A stretch of 64,000 nucleotides of DNA from Streptomyces fuscichromogenes (GTDB taxonomy: Bacteria > Actinomycetota > Actinomycetes > Streptomycetales > Streptomycetaceae). This document shows positions 9,968 through 22,121 of the stretch, piece after piece (position 1 is the stretch's first letter; every line of letters starts with the position of its first letter). Position numbers and translations under genes: made by a program. Under the pieces are notes generated by a model. The model was not told the DNA's origin. It did not search any database and worked only from the letters and a program-made list of their open reading frames with translations. The stretch is taken from assembly GCF_014645815.1 (NCBI RefSeq), contig NZ_BMML01000001.1, positions 366,118 to 430,117 on the forward strand, given 5' to 3'.

Positions 9968-10455
9968 CCCCGGGCGGACCCGAAGCCACCGCGCACTACG
10001 TCGCCGAACGGCTGCTGCTGACCGTCCGCGAGGACCTGGGCAGAGCGGACGTGAAGGCGTCCGTCCTGCTCTCCGGAGCCGTCGCGGTACCGGCACTGGT
10101 GCTCGGCCGGGGGGCACCGGCCGGTGCGTCGGGCGTCGCCCTGGCCTTCCTCGCGGCGGGCGGGGCGCTCTGGACGGCCGGCACCCTGCTGCTGCTCGCG
10201 GTGATCGTGCCCCGCACCCGCACGGTCCGCTCCGCACCCGGCCCGACCTTCTACGCCGACGCCCTCCACGGCATCGACCCGGAGGCACTGCGCCGTGCCG
10301 CCGCCGACGCCGGGGCGGACCAGGTGGGCTGGCTGCTCACCCAGCTCCAGGACGTCAGCGTGATCCTGTCGGCGAAGTACCGCTGGCTGCGCCGGTCGAT
10401 GGCGCTGCTCGGCGCGGGGCTGCTGCTGGCGGCGGTACCGCTGGCGGTGGGGTGA
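9964..10455 (+). CDS. PycTM-like (DUF5706-type) transmembrane effector
   Basis: 163 aa. It begins with an amphipathic helix and the hallmark RADVKAS (residues 27-33) seen at the start of DUF5706/Pycsar TM effectors and related 2TM SLATT-like proteins. Two membrane helices follow (about 33-50 and 56-80), then a soluble helical segment (about 85-140) and a C-terminal membrane helix (about 145-163). In Pycsar systems a cyclic pyrimidine mononucleotide activates PycTM, which disrupts the inner membrane and kills the infected cell. Here it is the last gene of a coupled operon that starts with a cyclase-like protein. Assignment rests on the motif and topology and has not been checked by profile search. 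Confidence 0.7.
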   Translation: MTPGGPEATAHYVAERLLLTVREDLGRADVKASVLLSGAVAVPALVLGRGAPAGASGVALAFLAAGGALWTAGTLLLLAVIVPRTRTVRSAPGPTFYADALHGIDPEALRRAAADAGADQVGWLLTQLQDVSVILSAKYRWLRRSMALLGAGLLLAAVPLAVG

Positions 10456-10461
10456 GCCGGG

Positions 10462-11340
10462 TCAGTCGCCGCGAAGCCGCTTGAGGCGCTCGACGTCGGC
10501 CGCGTGCCCCTCCTTGCCGCCGGGCGTCTCGATGACCAGCGGTACGCCCGCGGTCGCCGGGTGGGTCATCAGCGCCCGGAACGGGTCCTCGCCGATGTGC
10601 CCGGAGCCGATGTTCTCGTGCCGGTCCTTGTGCGCGCCCACCACGTCCTTGGAGTCGTTGGCGTGGATCAGCTTCAGCCGCCCCTCGCCGACCGTGTCCA
10701 CCAGCAGGTCCAGCGTCCGGTGCATCCCGCTCGGCCCGGTCAGGTCGTGTCCGGCGGCGAAGACGTGACAGGTGTCCAGGCAGACGCCCAGCTTCGGATG
10801 GGCGTCCAGCGCCTCGAAGTACGGGCCGAAGTCCCAGGTCCGCGAGCAGAGCGAGGCGCCCTGTCCGGCGGTGGACTCAAGCAGCAGGAACGGGTCGTCG
10901 TCGTGGGTCAGCTCGTCGAGCAGCGGCAGCAGACGGGTCCGTACCTGCTTCAGCGCGACCTCCCGGGCCCGCCCGCCGGTCGCGCTCCCGGTGTGCACGA
11001 CCACGCCCAGCGCCCCGATCTCCCGCCCGCGCCGCAGCGAGTGCCGCAGCGACTCCACCGACTTCTCGACGGTCGCCTCGGTGTGCGAGCCGAAGTTGAT
11101 CAGGTAGGGGGCGTGCACGTACGCCGGGACCGACCCCTCCGCGCAGGCCGCGCGGAACGCCTCGTCCTGCGCGGGGTTGCCCGCCGGGGTGGCCCAGCCG
11201 CGCGGGTTGGCGACGAAGACCTGCACGGTCTCGGCCTTCAGTTCACGGGCGTACGACAGCCCCACGGAGTGCAGGCCGCCGGCCACCGGGACATGGCCGC
11301 CGACGGGGTTGCGGGCGGCACCTGACTGCTGACTCTTCAC
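10462..11340 (-). CDS. nfo: Deoxyribonuclease IV / AP endonuclease family 2
   Basis: 292 aa TIM-barrel endonuclease IV that cuts 5' to abasic sites in base excision repair. Metal-site motifs of the family are visible: VHAPYLINFGSH, VVVHTGSATG, LLLESTAGQG, GVCLDTCHVFAAGHD, LIHANDSKD, DRHENIGSGHIG and VIETPGGKEGH. The start is GTG 11340 with a weak ribosome binding site. It converges with the island operon, leaving only 6 nt between the stops. Confidence 0.92.
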   Translation of the reverse strand: MKSQQSGAARNPVGGHVPVAGGLHSVGLSYARELKAETVQVFVANPRGWATPAGNPAQDEAFRAACAEGSVPAYVHAPYLINFGSHTEATVEKSVESLRHSLRRGREIGALGVVVHTGSATGGRAREVALKQVRTRLLPLLDELTHDDDPFLLLESTAGQGASLCSRTWDFGPYFEALDAHPKLGVCLDTCHVFAAGHDLTGPSGMHRTLDLLVDTVGEGRLKLIHANDSKDVVGAHKDRHENIGSGHIGEDPFRALMTHPATAGVPLVIETPGGKEGHAADVERLKRLRGD

Positions 11341-11374
11341 CCGTCCAGGGTGTCACGGCACGGCCCGCCGCCGG

Positions 11375-13297
11375 TCACCGGATGGTGATGGTGATCGTCG
11401 ACCCCTTGGGGGCCTGTTCGCCGGCGTCCACCGACTGCTTCTTCACGGTGTCGCCGAACAGCCCGAGCAGCCCGCGGTTCTCCTTGACCTGGAAACCGGA
11501 CTGCTCCAGCAGCTTGGTCGCGTCGTCCACGGTGGCCCCGACCACGTCCGGCACCTCCACCAGCTCGGGGCCCTTGGACAGCGTCAGCGTCACCGTGTCG
11601 CCCTCGGCGGCCTGCGCGTCGCCCGCCGGTGTCTGCTGCGCGACCTGCCCCTGGTCGTACTCGGAGTTGATCTCGGTGGCGGACACCGTCACCTTGAGCC
11701 CGGCCTCCTGCAGGTCCTGCCGGGCCTCGTCCAGGTCCTCGCCGGTGACGTCCGGGACGTCCACCGGGGCTCCCTTGCTGACGACGAGCGCGATCGCGGT
11801 GCCCGCGTGCCGTTGGGTGCCGGACCCCGGATCGGAGGAGATGACCGACCCCTTGGGCACGTCCTCGCTGAACTCCCGGGTCACCATGCCCGGTGCGAGC
11901 CCGTCGGCCGTCAGCAGCGCCTTGGCCCGGGCCAGCGTCCGCCCCTGCACGTCCGGCACGCTCACCGTCTCCGGCCCGTCCGAGACGGTGAGCGCCACCG
12001 AGTCGTTGCTCCGGATCCGCTTGCCGGCCGCCGGGTCGGTGCTGATCACCGTGCCCCGCTTCACCGTGTCGCTGTAGGCGTGCTCGACCGACCCGACGTC
12101 GAGCCCGGCCGCCTTCAGCCGGGCGGTGGCCTGGGCCTCGGTCTTCGAGAGCAGCGGCGGGACCTTGGTGAACTGCCCGGAGTTGATGTACCAGACGCCG
12201 GCGCCGCCGCCGAGGACGATCAGCACGGCGACGACGAGCGTCACCAGCCCGCGCCGGGACCGGCGGCCCCCGCGCCGCCGGTCCGGGACCGGCGGCGCCT
12301 CGAACCGGCTGGTCCGCAGCACCCCCTCGTCCTCCTCGTTGACGGGCAGGAGGCGGGGCACGGTCAGCGACCTCGGTATGACACTGGTCCGGTCCTCGGC
12401 GATGTCACGCGCCGCCGTCAGCGCCTGCGGCGGCACGGCGTCCAGCTGCGCGGCACCGAGGGCGCCGCGCGTCCGCCGCACCAGGGCGAGCAGCGCGACG
12501 GCGTCGTACGGCCGGACCCCGGGATCGCGGGCGGTGCCGAGGGCGACCAGCTCGTCCAGCTCGTGGGCGAGCCCCGGTACGACGGCGGACGGCGCCGGCA
12601 CGTCCTCGTGCAGATGCTTGTACAGGATGACCGCGGGTGAGTCCCCGTCGTGCGGCTTCTGCCCGGTGAGCATCTCGTACAGCACGACCCCGCACGCGTA
12701 CACGTCGACGCGTGGATCGGCGGCCCCGTTCTCGACCTGCTCGGGCGCGAGATAGGCCACGGTCCCGAGCACCGCCCCCGTCGTGCTGGTGACGCTGTCC
12801 ACGGACCGCACCAGACCGAAGTCCGCGACCTTGACCCGTCCGTCGTCCCCTATCAGGACGTTCTCGGGCTTCATGTCCCGGTGCACGAACCCGGCGCGGT
12901 GCGCGGCGCCCAGCGCGGCCAGCACCGGCTCCAGGATGTCCAGCGCGGCCCGCGGCTGCAGCGCGCCGCGCTCGCGCAGCACGTCACGCAGGGTGCAGCC
13001 GGCGACGTACTCCATGGCGAGATACACGTACGACCGGTCGGCCCCCTGGTCGTAGACCTGCACGACGTTCGGGTGGGCCAGCCGGGCGACCGACTTGGCC
13101 TCCCGGATGAACCGCTCGACGAAGGAGCCGTCGGCGGCGAGCGCCGGGTGCATCACCTTCAGCGCGAGCACGCGGTCCAGCCGGATGTCCAGGGCCCGGT
13201 AGACCGTGGCCATCCCGCCGACGGCGATCCGCGCGTCGACGCGGTACCGGCCGTCGAGCACCTGCCCGACAAGGGGGTCCTGAAGGGTCGTATCCAC
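11375..13297 (-). CDS. pkaF: Serine/threonine protein kinase with four PASTA repeats (PknB/PkaF type)
   Basis: 640 aa. The kinase domain (about 1-275) keeps the glycine loop AVGGMATVY, ALKVMHP (ATP Lys), VHRDMKPENV (catalytic loop) and VADFGLVRS. A disordered juxtamembrane segment follows, then one membrane helix (about 350-372, TLVVAVLIVLGGGAGVWYI). Four extracellular PASTA repeats come last, with VPPLLSK, VPDVQGR, VPDVTGE and VPDVVGA as their starts. PASTA kinases sense muropeptides or lipid II and control wall growth and division. The start is GTG 13297. A -10 like TACACT (13304-13309, minus strand) sits only 6 nt upstream, so the mRNA may be leaderless. Confidence 0.93.
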   Translation of the reverse strand: MDTTLQDPLVGQVLDGRYRVDARIAVGGMATVYRALDIRLDRVLALKVMHPALAADGSFVERFIREAKSVARLAHPNVVQVYDQGADRSYVYLAMEYVAGCTLRDVLRERGALQPRAALDILEPVLAALGAAHRAGFVHRDMKPENVLIGDDGRVKVADFGLVRSVDSVTSTTGAVLGTVAYLAPEQVENGAADPRVDVYACGVVLYEMLTGQKPHDGDSPAVILYKHLHEDVPAPSAVVPGLAHELDELVALGTARDPGVRPYDAVALLALVRRTRGALGAAQLDAVPPQALTAARDIAEDRTSVIPRSLTVPRLLPVNEEDEGVLRTSRFEAPPVPDRRRGGRRSRRGLVTLVVAVLIVLGGGAGVWYINSGQFTKVPPLLSKTEAQATARLKAAGLDVGSVEHAYSDTVKRGTVISTDPAAGKRIRSNDSVALTVSDGPETVSVPDVQGRTLARAKALLTADGLAPGMVTREFSEDVPKGSVISSDPGSGTQRHAGTAIALVVSKGAPVDVPDVTGEDLDEARQDLQEAGLKVTVSATEINSEYDQGQVAQQTPAGDAQAAEGDTVTLTLSKGPELVEVPDVVGATVDDATKLLEQSGFQVKENRGLLGLFGDTVKKQSVDAGEQAPKGSTITITIR

Positions 13298-13567
13298 CCG
13301 CCGAGTGTACGAGCACCGGCCGACACCCCCACGGATGAGACCGCTTTCCCCCGTCTACTGCAGCGCACCTGTGACGCTTCACACCCGACCGGAATATCCC
13401 CCCTGCCCCACCCCGCACCCGCCGCCGACCGGCCCCGGCGAGGTCTTCCCCACCCACCCCACCCGCGGCCGCCGGCGGTGGCTCGCCCCCGCGGGAGAGT
13501 CCGGCCTCTCGGCGGACGGTTTCGGGTGGTGCGTGGGTGGGAGAAGTGGGCGGGAGTGGAGCTGCGG

Positions 13568-15737
<2,170 letters not shown>

Positions 15738-15747
15738 GGGCGTCCAG

Positions 15748-15838
15748 CCCCTCCCTTCGCCGGCATGACCCGGATCAGGTTCGTACGGTCGGAGGCCGCC
15801 AGCCTCCCTCTCAGCCCGGTGCGTCCGGGCTCCCGCGT
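15748..15838 (-). promoter_or_regulatory. TPP riboswitch (THI element)
   Basis: On the minus strand the conserved pieces appear in order: CTGAGAGGGAGGC, ACCTGATCCGGGTCATGCC and GCGAAGGGAG. These match the CUGAGA and ACCUGAUC...GGGUAAUGCCAGCG-AGGGA core of the TPP aptamer. It lies directly upstream of thiO and is expected to shut off thiOSG when thiamine pyrophosphate is abundant. Boundaries are approximate. Confidence 0.95.
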
Positions 15839-15929
15839 GTGCTTCCCCGCCACCCTAGCCCGCGGAGCTCCGCCCTCGTAAGACGGCCTCCGACGGCGTT
15901 GTGGAACAGGTCACCCGGCACGCCCCCTG

Positions 15930-15946
15930 ACTGACTCTCCGTCAGT
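15930..15946. promoter_or_regulatory. Inverted repeat upstream of the ferredoxin-reductase gene
   Basis: ACTGAC-TCTCC-GTCAGT, 6-bp arms with a 5-nt spacer, 30 nt before the chosen start. The arms equal those of the operator at 26717-26730, but with a longer spacer. A TetR-family site is a guess. Confidence 0.4.
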
Positions 15947-15975
15947 TGACTATCGTTCCTGTCCATGGTGATCAG

Positions 15976-17214
15976 GTGAGCGAGCAGACACAGGGACGGG
16001 GCACGTCCCAGACGCGGCGCGTGGTCGTCGTGGGTGCGGGCATGGCCGGGGTGCAGACCGCCGTCGCCCTGCGCGAGCGGGGGTTCACGGGCACCGTCAC
16101 GCTGATCGGCGCCGAGCCGCACCAGCCGTACGACCGGCCGCCGCTCTCCAAGGCCGTGCTGCTCGGCAAGTCCGAGGGCTCCGCCTTCGAGGTCGACTTC
16201 GAGGCACTCGGCATCGAGCTGGCCCTCGGCCGCGACGCGCTGGGCGTGCGCCCCGCCGACCACGAGCTGGACACCGAGGCCGGACCGGTTCCGTACGACG
16301 TCCTGGTCCTCGCCACCGGCGCCGGACCGATCACGCTGCCCGGCACTGAGGGTGTGCCCGGGGTCCATCTGCTGCGCACCCTGGACGACGCCGAGCGGCT
16401 GCGGCCCGTGCTCGCCCGGCAGCACGACATCGTGGTCGTCGGCGCTGGCTGGATCGGCGCCGAGTTCGCCACCGCGGCCCGCGAGGCCGGCTGTGCGGTG
16501 ACGGTGGTGGAGGCCGCCGACCGCCCGCTCGCGGGGGCGCTCCCGGCCGAGGTCACGGCCCCGATGACCGCCTGGTACGCGGACAGCGGCACCGAACTGC
16601 GCACGCACGCGCGCGTGGCGGGCGTCGAGCCCGGCGCGGTGCTGCTGGACGACGGCTCGCGGCTGCCCGCGGGCGCCGTCGTGGTCGGCATCGGCGCCCG
16701 TCCCGCCACCGCCTGGCTGGCCGGCTCCGGCATCGAGCTGGGCAGCCAGGGCGACGTGCTGGCCGACGACCGGCTGCGCACCGGCGTCCCGGACGTCTAC
16801 GCGGTCGGCGACTGCGCCTCCTTCCCGTCCGGCCGCTACGGCGAACGCCTGCTGGTCCACCACTGGGACAACGCCCTCCAGGGCCCGCGCACGGTCGCCG
16901 CCAACATCCTCGGCGAGTCCGACGCGGTGTACGACCCGGTGCCGTACTTCTGGTCGGAGCAGTTCGGCCGCTTCGTCCAGTACGCCGGCCACCACGCCGC
17001 CGCCGACCGGCTGGTCTGGCGTGGCGACCCGGCGGGCCCGTCCTGGAGCGTCTGCTGGCTCCGCGAGGACCGCCTGGTAGCTCTGCTGGCGGTGGGCCGC
17101 CCCCGGGACCTGGCCCAGGGGCGACGACTGATCGAGGCGAATACCCGAATGGACGCCGAGGCCCTGTCCGACCCGGCCCGCCCTTTGAAGAACGCGACTG
17201 AAGCGCCCCTTTAG
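15976..17214 (+). CDS. FAD-dependent ferredoxin reductase-type oxidoreductase
   Basis: 412 aa. It has an FAD Rossmann motif (VVVVGAGMAGVQTA), an NAD(P)H motif (IVVVGAGWIGAEFA) and the FAD signature DVYAVGDCASFP. The C-terminal reductase domain contains YFWSEQFGRFVQYAG. The family passes electrons from NAD(P)H to a ferredoxin, commonly one that serves a cytochrome P450 or dioxygenase. No partner ferredoxin is adjacent. Start GTG 15976 (VSEQTQGR); an in-frame TTG at 15946 would begin inside the inverted repeat and is less likely. The C-terminal residues KNATEAPL are encoded by a copy of the dispersed repeat. Confidence 0.9.
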   Translation: MSEQTQGRGTSQTRRVVVVGAGMAGVQTAVALRERGFTGTVTLIGAEPHQPYDRPPLSKAVLLGKSEGSAFEVDFEALGIELALGRDALGVRPADHELDTEAGPVPYDVLVLATGAGPITLPGTEGVPGVHLLRTLDDAERLRPVLARQHDIVVVGAGWIGAEFATAAREAGCAVTVVEAADRPLAGALPAEVTAPMTAWYADSGTELRTHARVAGVEPGAVLLDDGSRLPAGAVVVGIGARPATAWLAGSGIELGSQGDVLADDRLRTGVPDVYAVGDCASFPSGRYGERLLVHHWDNALQGPRTVAANILGESDAVYDPVPYFWSEQFGRFVQYAGHHAAADRLVWRGDPAGPSWSVCWLREDRLVALLAVGRPRDLAQGRRLIEANTRMDAEALSDPARPLKNATEAPL

Positions 17215-17234
17215 GGGCGCGGGGCTGCGACAAG
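17203..17234 (+). repeat. Dispersed repeat, copy C, forming a hairpin at the reductase stop codon
   Basis: GCGCCCC-TTTA-GGGGCGC (17203-17220) is a perfect 7-bp hairpin. It is followed by GGGGCTGCGACAAG, the repeat body. The stop codon TAG (17212-17214) lies at the loop edge, so the repeat supplies both the stop and a possible terminator. Confidence 0.6.
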
Positions 17235-17345
17235 TGCGGCTCCGCCGCGTGGGCGCGACAAGCCCCCGCGGCGCCGCACCCGAACGACGACACATCCCGC
17301 CCCCACCCATCGCGGCCCCCCTGGCGGAACGCCTACCCTTGTTCC

Positions 17346-17711
17346 GTGACCGAGATTGACGCAAACACCGATGCTCTCGTCCCCGCCTGGCTCACCCTCC
17401 CCGACATCGCAGAGATGATGGACGTCGAGGTGACGCGCGTGCGGCAGCTGGTCAAGGAGGGCCAGCTCATCGCCGTCCGCCGTGGTGAGAACAAGGCACT
17501 GCACGTCCCCGCCGCCTTCATCGACGGGGACAAGGTCGTCAAGGGCCTGACCGGCACCCTGACGCTCCTGCGGGACGACGGCTTCACCGACGAAGAGATG
17601 CTGGAGTGGCTCTTCACTCCCGACGAGACCCTGCCCGGCACCCCCGCGCAGGCGCTCAGCGAGAATCGCGGCACGGAGGTGAAGCGCCGCGCCCAGGCGC
17701 TCGCCGTCTGA
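17346..17711 (+). CDS. Rv2175c-like DNA-binding protein
   Basis: 121 aa. An N-terminal winged-helix/excisionase-like HTH (about 14-60, [20 protein letters not shown]) is followed by the Rv2175c C-terminal domain (about 65-115). In Mycobacterium tuberculosis, Rv2175c is a DNA-binding substrate of the kinase PknL encoded next to it. Here a Ser/Thr kinase gene lies 4 kb upstream and metF follows, echoing that neighbourhood. GTG 17346 has no clear ribosome binding site, and TACCCT lies 6 nt upstream, so a leaderless transcript is likely. Confidence 0.85.
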   Translation: MTEIDANTDALVPAWLTLPDIAEMMDVEVTRVRQLVKEGQLIAVRRGENKALHVPAAFIDGDKVVKGLTGTLTLLRDDGFTDEEMLEWLFTPDETLPGTPAQALSENRGTEVKRRAQALAV

Positions 17712-17748
17712 GGCATCCAGGACCGGACCGACGGGGGAGACAGCACCG

Positions 17749-18396
17749 ATGACCGACACCGCCCGCGCCCAGCTGGCCGACGCCCGGCTCTACCTGTGCA
17801 CGGACGCCCGGAAGGAGCAGGGCGACCTCGCCGGGTTCCTGGACGCGGTCCTGGCGGGCGGTGTCGACATCGTGCAGCTGCGCGACAAGGGTCTGGAGGC
17901 CGCCGAGGAGCTGGAGCACCTCGCCGTGTTCGCCGACGCCTGCGCCCGGCACGGCAAGCTGCTCGCGGTCAACGACCGCGCGGACGTCGCCCACGCGGCC
18001 GGGGCGGACGTGCTGCACCTCGGCCAGGGCGACCTGCCGGTCCCGGCGGCTCGGGCGATCCTCGGCCCGGACGTCCTGATCGGCCGGTCCACGCACGCCG
18101 GGTCCGAGGCCGCGGCGGCCGCCGTGCAGGACGGCGTGGACTACTTCTGCACCGGACCCTGCTGGCCCACCCCGACCAAGCCCGGCCGCCCCGCCCCGGG
18201 CCTGGACCTGGTGCGGCACACCGCGGCCCTGGGCACCGACCGCCCCTGGTTCGCCATCGGCGGCATCGACCTGGGCAACCTCGACCAGGTACTGGACGCG
18301 GGTGCCCGCCGGGTGGTCGTCGTGCGCGCGCTCACCGCTGCCGGCGACCCGGGCGCGGCGGCGGCCGAGTTCGCGAAGCGCCTGCGGGCGGCGTGA
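17749..18396 (+). CDS. thiE: Thiamine phosphate synthase ThiE
   Basis: 215 aa TIM-barrel enzyme that joins HMP-pyrophosphate and thiazole phosphate to give thiamine monophosphate. Motifs: [53 protein letters not shown] and [11 protein letters not shown]. It lies 37 nt after the Rv2175c-like gene, with GGGGGAGA as ribosome binding site. It complements thiOSG on the opposite strand 2 kb away, but no separate TPP riboswitch is seen here. Confidence 0.95.
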   Translation: MTDTARAQLADARLYLCTDARKEQGDLAGFLDAVLAGGVDIVQLRDKGLEAAEELEHLAVFADACARHGKLLAVNDRADVAHAAGADVLHLGQGDLPVPAARAILGPDVLIGRSTHAGSEAAAAAVQDGVDYFCTGPCWPTPTKPGRPAPGLDLVRHTAALGTDRPWFAIGGIDLGNLDQVLDAGARRVVVVRALTAAGDPGAAAAEFAKRLRAA

Positions 18397-18520
18397 CCGC
18401 CTGCCCGCCCGCTCGCGTGCGCGTCCGGCTGTCCGGAAACTTGTCCAGTATCCGGACGGGATGTCGACAATTCGGGCAAATGCCCCGAGTGCGGTTGGGT
18501 GACCGGCCGCCCCTGACTAA

Positions 18521-19453
<933 letters not shown>

Positions 19454-19509
19454 ACCAGCCGCACCGGAGTACGACACACTGCGTAGCGGTCACAGGAGGA
19501 GGGGCGTAC

Positions 19510-20508
19510 ATGGGCTGGACGGTCCTCTACGTAGCGTTCGGAATCGTCGCGCTGTGGTTGCTCGGCGAGGTGCTGCTGCAGTACAAGGCGCGGCTGCGCT
19601 GGCGGCTGCTCGCCTTCGTCGGCTTTGTCGGGGTCGTCTTCGGTGTCCTGATCCCGTCCGTGGTCGTCATCGGCCTGGGCGCGATCGCCTTCGCGGTCGG
19701 TCAGACCTACGTCACGCTCTCGTTCCGCCGCGGCTTCGAGGCCGGCTGGGCGGTCAAGCGCCCCGGTGCGGACGGTGACGGCGGCGGCCTGACCAAGCGC
19801 CGCCGCGGCGAGCCGGACGAGGACCCGGGCCTTGAGGGCACCGGCCCGGACGCGGCCGACGCCGCCTTCGCCGAGCAGCAGGGCGCCTACGCCACCGGCA
19901 GCATGCCGTCCTACGGCTCCGACGACTACGAGCGTGACGACGTCTTCACCCCGGCGGCCCGCACCATGGAGCCCGGCGCGGCCGAGTCCACCGCGGTGTA
20001 CGAGCCGCAGCCGATGCCCGAGGACACCGGCTCCTACGGCGTCTACCGCGACTCCGGCTACGCCGCCGCCGGCGACCAGCAGGCCGCCTACGCGACCGCC
20101 GGCCAGGACCAGGCGTACGCCGCCCAGGGCACCGACCAGAACTACGCCTACGACTACTCGGGTTACGGCCAGCAGCAGTACGGCTACGACACGGGCGGCG
20201 CCCAGCAGCAGTACGCCAACTACTCCGACCCGTACGTCGGCAACCAGACCTACGGCGGCGCCGGATACGACCAGTCGTCGTACGGCACCCAGCAGTACGA
20301 CCAGCAGGGGTACGCCCAGGGCCAGTACGACACCGGCGCCGGCGGTTACAACGAGACCCCGGCGGGCGGTGTCTGGGTCCCGCAGCAGCGCGCCGACGAG
20401 ACCTACGGCGGCGAACTCCCGCAGGAGCAGCAGTACCCCTACCAGGGCGAGGGGCAGCAGCAGGGCCGGCAGGGCAACGGGTACGACGAGCAGCAGTACC
20501 GTTTCTGA
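19510..20508 (+). CDS. Membrane protein with long Gln/Tyr/Gly-rich low-complexity tail
   Basis: 332 aa. One hydrophobic N-terminal segment (about 3-22) and a second hydrophobic block (about 32-70) anchor it. From about residue 110 the protein is acidic and disordered. From about 170 to the end it is rich in Gln, Tyr and Gly with irregular YGQQQYGYD- and QQQYANY-like repeats, similar to prion-like or phase-separating domains. No enzymatic domain is seen. GGAGGAGG precedes the ATG. Similar proteins seem to occur next to metF in other Streptomyces, but the function is unknown to me. Confidence 0.8.
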   Translation: MGWTVLYVAFGIVALWLLGEVLLQYKARLRWRLLAFVGFVGVVFGVLIPSVVVIGLGAIAFAVGQTYVTLSFRRGFEAGWAVKRPGADGDGGGLTKRRRGEPDEDPGLEGTGPDAADAAFAEQQGAYATGSMPSYGSDDYERDDVFTPAARTMEPGAAESTAVYEPQPMPEDTGSYGVYRDSGYAAAGDQQAAYATAGQDQAYAAQGTDQNYAYDYSGYGQQQYGYDTGGAQQQYANYSDPYVGNQTYGGAGYDQSSYGTQQYDQQGYAQGQYDTGAGGYNETPAGGVWVPQQRADETYGGELPQEQQYPYQGEGQQQGRQGNGYDEQQYRF

Positions 20509-20529
20509 AGCGCTCCCGAGGAGCCCGGC

Positions 20530-22074
20530 TCACTGCGAGCCGCGGAACTCCGGCCCCTCCACGATCAGCCCCGCCACCAGCGCCCCCGACATGCCCGCGT
20601 GCGGAAGTCCGCCGCCGGGGTGCGACCAGCTGCCCACCCGGTAAAGGCCGGGCAGCCGGGTGGTGTTGGCCGGGTGCAGGAAGCGGCCCCGGCCGGCGGC
20701 CAGGGCGGGAGCGGAGATCCCCCCGGACCCGGTGGTGTCCGTGCCCGGTTCCGGCAGCCGTGTCTCGTGCCAGAGCAGGCGCTCCCGCAGCCCCGGGACG
20801 GCGGCCTCGGCGGCTTCGAGGAGGAGGTCCGTAAAGGCCCCGGCGGTGCTCTCCCGCTCCCAGCCGGCCTCGGCCGACAGCGCCGCCGACAGCACCACCG
20901 ACTCGTGGCCGTCGTCCGGTCTGAGGGCAGGGTCGTCGGGGCGCAGCACCGTCACGGTGGGGCGCACCGGCCGGTCGCCGCCGGGCGAGGCCAGCAGGTC
21001 CAGCTCGGTCTCCCCGTCCGGAGCGTGCACGACCGTGCGGTGCGCGGCGCCGGCCTCGGGCCCGCCCCGCAGCGCGAGCAGCACGGTGAAGCGGACCGGC
21101 CGCGCCGCCTTCCGGTCGGCCCGCACGTCACCGTCGGCGTCCAGCGGGCACCCCGCGCTCCGGGTCAGGGCGTCGAGCCGTACCGGATCCACCCCGGCCA
21201 CCACGTGGTCCACGTCGATCACGTTGCCTCCCCCGGAGCCGAAAGCCCGGGAGGTGCCCCCGGCCAGCTCCACCCCCGCCGCGCGGCCGTCCTTGGCCAG
21301 CACCGCCGTGACCTCGGCGCCGAACACGAACTCGACCCTCCGGCGCACACACCGCTCGTACACCGCGCGCGCCAACTCCCTTGTGCCACCGCGCACATAC
21401 CAGGTGCCGAAGGCATGCTCCAGGTACGGCAGCACAGCCGCGCCGGCCGGAGTGTCACGGGGGTTGAGGCCGTGGGCGAGCGCGTGGCTGTTCAGGAGGG
21501 CGGCGAGGCGCTCGTCGCGCAGCTCCCAGGCGCCGAGCTCGGTGAGCGTGGCCGCCCGGCGGGTGCGCAGCAGCTTCTTGTGCGGCACCGACGGGTACGG
21601 CTCGCGCTCGGCCAGCACCTGCCAGTTCGGCCACAGCGGCTCTTCCAGGAGCGGGCGCCGGGTGCGGTCCCAGGCCTCCCGGGCCCGTACCAGGAAGTCG
21701 CCCCAGCGCTGCCCGGCGCCGGTCCCGAGCGCCTCGTCCAGGGCGGCCACGACGCCCGCGCGGGACGCGTTCGGCAGGGACACCTGGGTGCCGTCGGCGA
21801 AGACATGCCGGGCCGACGGGTCCACCTGGACCAGTTCGACGCAGTCCTCCAGCGGCTCCTTGCCGGTCTTGACGAACAGATCGCGGTACACGGCGGGCAG
21901 CGACAGCAGCCCCGGGCCGGTGTCGAAGGCGAACCCGTCCCGCTCGAACCGGCCCACCTCGCCGCCGTACGTCTCCGTGCGCTCGTACACCGTCACCCGG
22001 TGGCCCGCGACGGCCAGCCGGGCGGCCGCCGCCATGGCGCCCATCCCGGCGCCGATCACCGCAATCCGTCCCAT
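20530..22074 (-). CDS. Phytoene desaturase-family FAD/NAD(P) oxidoreductase
   Basis: 514 aa. It starts with the dinucleotide-binding motif IAVIGAGMGAMAAAARLA and VTVYERTETYGG, and ends with the carotenoid-oxidoreductase signature LPGLYRVGSWSHPGGGLPHAGMSG. The family includes CrtI-type desaturases and uncharacterised NAD(P)-binding relatives. No other carotenoid gene is nearby, so the substrate is open. It converges with the Gln/Tyr-rich protein gene 21 nt away. Confidence 0.85.
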   Translation of the reverse strand: MGRIAVIGAGMGAMAAAARLAVAGHRVTVYERTETYGGEVGRFERDGFAFDTGPGLLSLPAVYRDLFVKTGKEPLEDCVELVQVDPSARHVFADGTQVSLPNASRAGVVAALDEALGTGAGQRWGDFLVRAREAWDRTRRPLLEEPLWPNWQVLAEREPYPSVPHKKLLRTRRAATLTELGAWELRDERLAALLNSHALAHGLNPRDTPAGAAVLPYLEHAFGTWYVRGGTRELARAVYERCVRRRVEFVFGAEVTAVLAKDGRAAGVELAGGTSRAFGSGGGNVIDVDHVVAGVDPVRLDALTRSAGCPLDADGDVRADRKAARPVRFTVLLALRGGPEAGAAHRTVVHAPDGETELDLLASPGGDRPVRPTVTVLRPDDPALRPDDGHESVVLSAALSAEAGWERESTAGAFTDLLLEAAEAAVPGLRERLLWHETRLPEPGTDTTGSGGISAPALAAGRGRFLHPANTTRLPGLYRVGSWSHPGGGLPHAGMSGALVAGLIVEGPEFRGSQ

Positions 22075-22121
22075 GCCCGCGACTTTATCGACCGCCACTG
22101 ACAGTCCGGTCCGCCGGGCCG

